Below, piece after piece: positions 44,742-46,345 of a stretch of DNA of 46,345 nucleotides. The notes under the pieces were generated by a model. It did no database searches. It had not been told where the DNA came from and saw nothing but the letters and a program-made list of their open reading frames with translations. The stretch is taken from NCBI GenBank assembly GCA_025055215.1, contig JANWYO010000042.1, positions 1 to 46,345 on the forward strand, given 5' to 3'. Position 1 is the stretch's first letter. Every line of letters starts with the position of its first letter. Source of the DNA: Gemmataceae bacterium (GTDB taxonomy: Bacteria; Planctomycetota; Planctomycetia; Gemmatales; Gemmataceae). The translations under genes and the position numbers were made by a program.

Positions 44742-45461
44742 ATGATTCGACTCGGGGTGAATATCGATCACGTGGCCACGGTACGGCAGGCACGGCGGGC
44801 ACTGGAACCGGACCCAGTGGCGGCCGCCGTCTTGGCCCTGCTGGGTGGGGCCGACGGCATCACGGTTCACTTGCGCGAAGACCGGCGTCACATCCAAGAG
44901 CGCGACCTGCGCCTCCTTCGTCCCATCGTGACGCAGCGGCTGAACCTCGAATTGGCCGCCGTGGACGCCATCCTCGACATCGCTTGCGAAGTCCGTCCCC
45001 ACGAGGCCACGCTGGTTCCCGAACGTCGCGAGGAGTTGACCACCGAAGGGGGCTTAGACGTCATTGCCAAGGAGACAGTCGTCGCCCGAGCGGTGGAGCA
45101 ATTGAAAAAGGCCGGGATCGAAGTTGCAGTTTTCGTCGATCCCGACCCACGGCAGATTGAGGCGGCCCGGCTGGTGGGGGCCTCGGCGGTGGAAATTCAG
45201 ACCGCCCGGTATTCCGAGGCCCGAACCGCCACCGAGCGGCAGCGGGAATTGGCAGCTTTGGAGCAGGCAGCTGAGTTCGCCCATGCCCAAGGCCTGCATA
45301 TCCACATGGGCCACGGACTGACCTACACCAACGTCCAGCCGATTGCCCGCATCAAGGGAGTGGAAGAGCTGAACATCGGCCACAGCATCGTGGCGCGGGC
45401 CGTACTGGTCGGCATGGAGCGCGCGGTGCGCGAGATGAAGGAAGCCATCCGCCGGGCCTGA
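44742..45461 (+). CDS. pdxJ: Pyridoxine 5'-phosphate synthase
   Basis: 239 residues, standard length. '[18 protein letters not shown]' opens the TIM barrel, with '[17 protein letters not shown]', 'VTLVPE'-type (here [16 protein letters not shown]) and '[15 protein letters not shown]' all characteristic of PdxJ. It condenses deoxyxylulose 5-phosphate with 3-amino-1-hydroxyacetone 1-phosphate to make pyridoxine 5'-phosphate in the DXP-dependent vitamin B6 route. ATG at 44742 has AGGAG nine bases upstream. It converges on the NagA-like gene with a 17-base gap. Confidence 0.95.
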   Translation: MIRLGVNIDHVATVRQARRALEPDPVAAAVLALLGGADGITVHLREDRRHIQERDLRLLRPIVTQRLNLELAAVDAILDIACEVRPHEATLVPERREELTTEGGLDVIAKETVVARAVEQLKKAGIEVAVFVDPDPRQIEAARLVGASAVEIQTARYSEARTATERQRELAALEQAAEFAHAQGLHIHMGHGLTYTNVQPIARIKGVEELNIGHSIVARAVLVGMERAVREMKEAIRRA

Positions 45462-45478
45462 TGCAGGCCTGGCGGCCG

Positions 45479-46345
45479 TCAAGGATTGGCGCTCCACACG
45501 AGATCCCCGTCGATAAAGACCTGGCGGACGTGCAGGTCGCGGTCGAGGACCAAGAGATCGGCCCGTTTGCCGACGGCGATGCTGCCGATGTCACCATCCC
45601 AGCCGGCGATGCGCGCCGGCGTCAGGGTCGCCATGCGGATCACCTCGACGAGAGGAATGCCAGTCAGTTGGTGGAAGGTGCGGACACAATGGTCCATGCC
45701 GACGACGCTGGAAGCCAGCGCCCGGCCGTCGTTCATTTGGCCGACCCCGTCGGCCTTGACGATCGGTTCACCGCCGTCCAGGGGTCCCATCATGTAGGGG
45801 CCGTCGGGCATGTCGAGGGCACGATTGCAGTCGGTCACCAGGGCGAGGCGGTCGGGCCCCTTGCACTTGTACGCCAGCAGGAGCAGCTCACGCTGCAAAT
45901 GTTTGCCATCGGCGATGACCTCGGTCGTCAACTCGTCGAAGTACAGCGACGCTTCAACGACGCCACCGCGCATGGGGTAGGTCTGGCTGAGCCGCAGCCG
46001 CGCCCGATCCGACATGGCGCAAAACAGGTGGTCGGTGTGCCGCACGCCCCAGCTAATCGCCGCCTCCATCTGCTCGAAGGTGGCGAACGAATGGCCGACG
46101 TTGCAGCGGATGCCGCGTGCGCGGCAGGCGCGGACGAATCCCTCCGCGCCGGGCAGTTCCGCCGCGACGGTGGCCGTCGTGATGCTGTCCGCAAAAGCCA
46201 GATACTGCTCGTATTCCTCGGGCAGCGGCGCTCGGCAATGCGCCCCGGGATGAGCCCCCTTGGCCTCGATGTTGAAGTACGGCCCGTAGAGGTGGGCGCC
46301 GAGGACGCGGGCGCCGCCGGTGGCTTCCTGCCGGAAGCGATGGCA
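45479..46345 (-). CDS. NagA-like amidohydrolase, 5' end outside the window
   Basis: 288 residues of the C-terminal part are visible; the frame is open to the right edge. It is a TIM-barrel amidohydrolase close to N-acetylglucosamine-6-phosphate deacetylase. His in 'NVGHSFATF' and in 'VRHTDHLFCAM' match metal-site residues of NagA, the catalytic Asp region reads 'LALVTDCNRALDMPDGPY', and 'DIGSIAVGKRADLLVLDRD' closes the barrel. The conserved HxEGP of NagA (metal-binding Glu) reads HLYGP here, with Tyr in place of Glu. Typical NagA activity is therefore uncertain. Confidence 0.82.
   Translation of the reverse strand, partial: CHRFRQEATGGARVLGAHLYGPYFNIEAKGAHPGAHCRAPLPEEYEQYLAFADSITTATVAAELPGAEGFVRACRARGIRCNVGHSFATFEQMEAAISWGVRHTDHLFCAMSDRARLRLSQTYPMRGGVVEASLYFDELTTEVIADGKHLQRELLLLAYKCKGPDRLALVTDCNRALDMPDGPYMMGPLDGGEPIVKADGVGQMNDGRALASSVVGMDHCVRTFHQLTGIPLVEVIRMATLTPARIAGWDGDIGSIAVGKRADLLVLDRDLHVRQVFIDGDLVWSANP

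Overview
The window is a GC-rich bacterial chromosome segment, most probably from a planctomycete and likely the Gemmataceae side of that phylum. This is inferred from gene content, not from a marker search. The pointers are a Tat-exported Gfo/Idh/MocA oxidoreductase, a ThuA-domain protein, a prepilin-like protein, a SpoIIE-type phosphatase with an FHA domain, an ABC-2/GldG/DUF4340 cluster, an HTH-EIIA fusion and small proteins of the kind seen in that phylum. The left edge (about 1-220) carries two long homopolymer C runs and looks like a damaged contig end. The right edge cuts a NagA-like amidohydrolase.

Layout. 1-6850: an AsmA-like envelope protein (-), a PH-domain membrane protein (+), an FHA-GAF-PP2C phosphatase (+), tadA (-), a Tat-exported oxidoreductase (-) and a lipoprotein (-). 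6851-14130: a prepilin-like protein, an M28 glutaminyl-cyclase-like enzyme, small membrane proteins, an RmlD-like reductase, and a zinc-uptake pair (ZnuA-type binding protein plus ZnuC-type ATPase) with no permease beside it. Two diverged copies of an unrecognised intergenic element lie at about 6955-7205 and 13800-14032. 14131-20018: acyl-CoA ligase, lipoate ligase coupled to an ArsC-like protein, rhodanese, the acpP-fabF fatty-acid pair and a JAMM peptidase. 20089-29313: argG, the HTH-EIIA regulator, SulP permease and amidase, argC, a large membrane protein and gpsA. 29634-32651: a small protein, a cupin and the def-fmt pair.

32933-40419 holds a minus-strand cluster read in the order ATPase, ABC-2 permease, GldG-like protein, DUF4340 protein. 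It resembles the GldA/GldF/GldG set of gliding bacteria but here has a permease with a long extra N-terminal membrane domain and an 873-residue DUF4340 partner. It is the best candidate in the window for a poorly described system. 40578-46345: a TMEM14-like protein, an AhpD-like protein, a second Gfo/Idh/MocA protein, a ThuA-domain protein, a coiled-coil membrane protein, pdxJ and the partial NagA-like enzyme.

Most genes are housekeeping or conserved in type. No rRNA, tRNA, CRISPR array, insertion sequence or phage gene was seen. Start sites were usually chosen from a purine-rich ribosome binding site 5-10 bases upstream. All functions are read from motifs by eye; no database search was possible.
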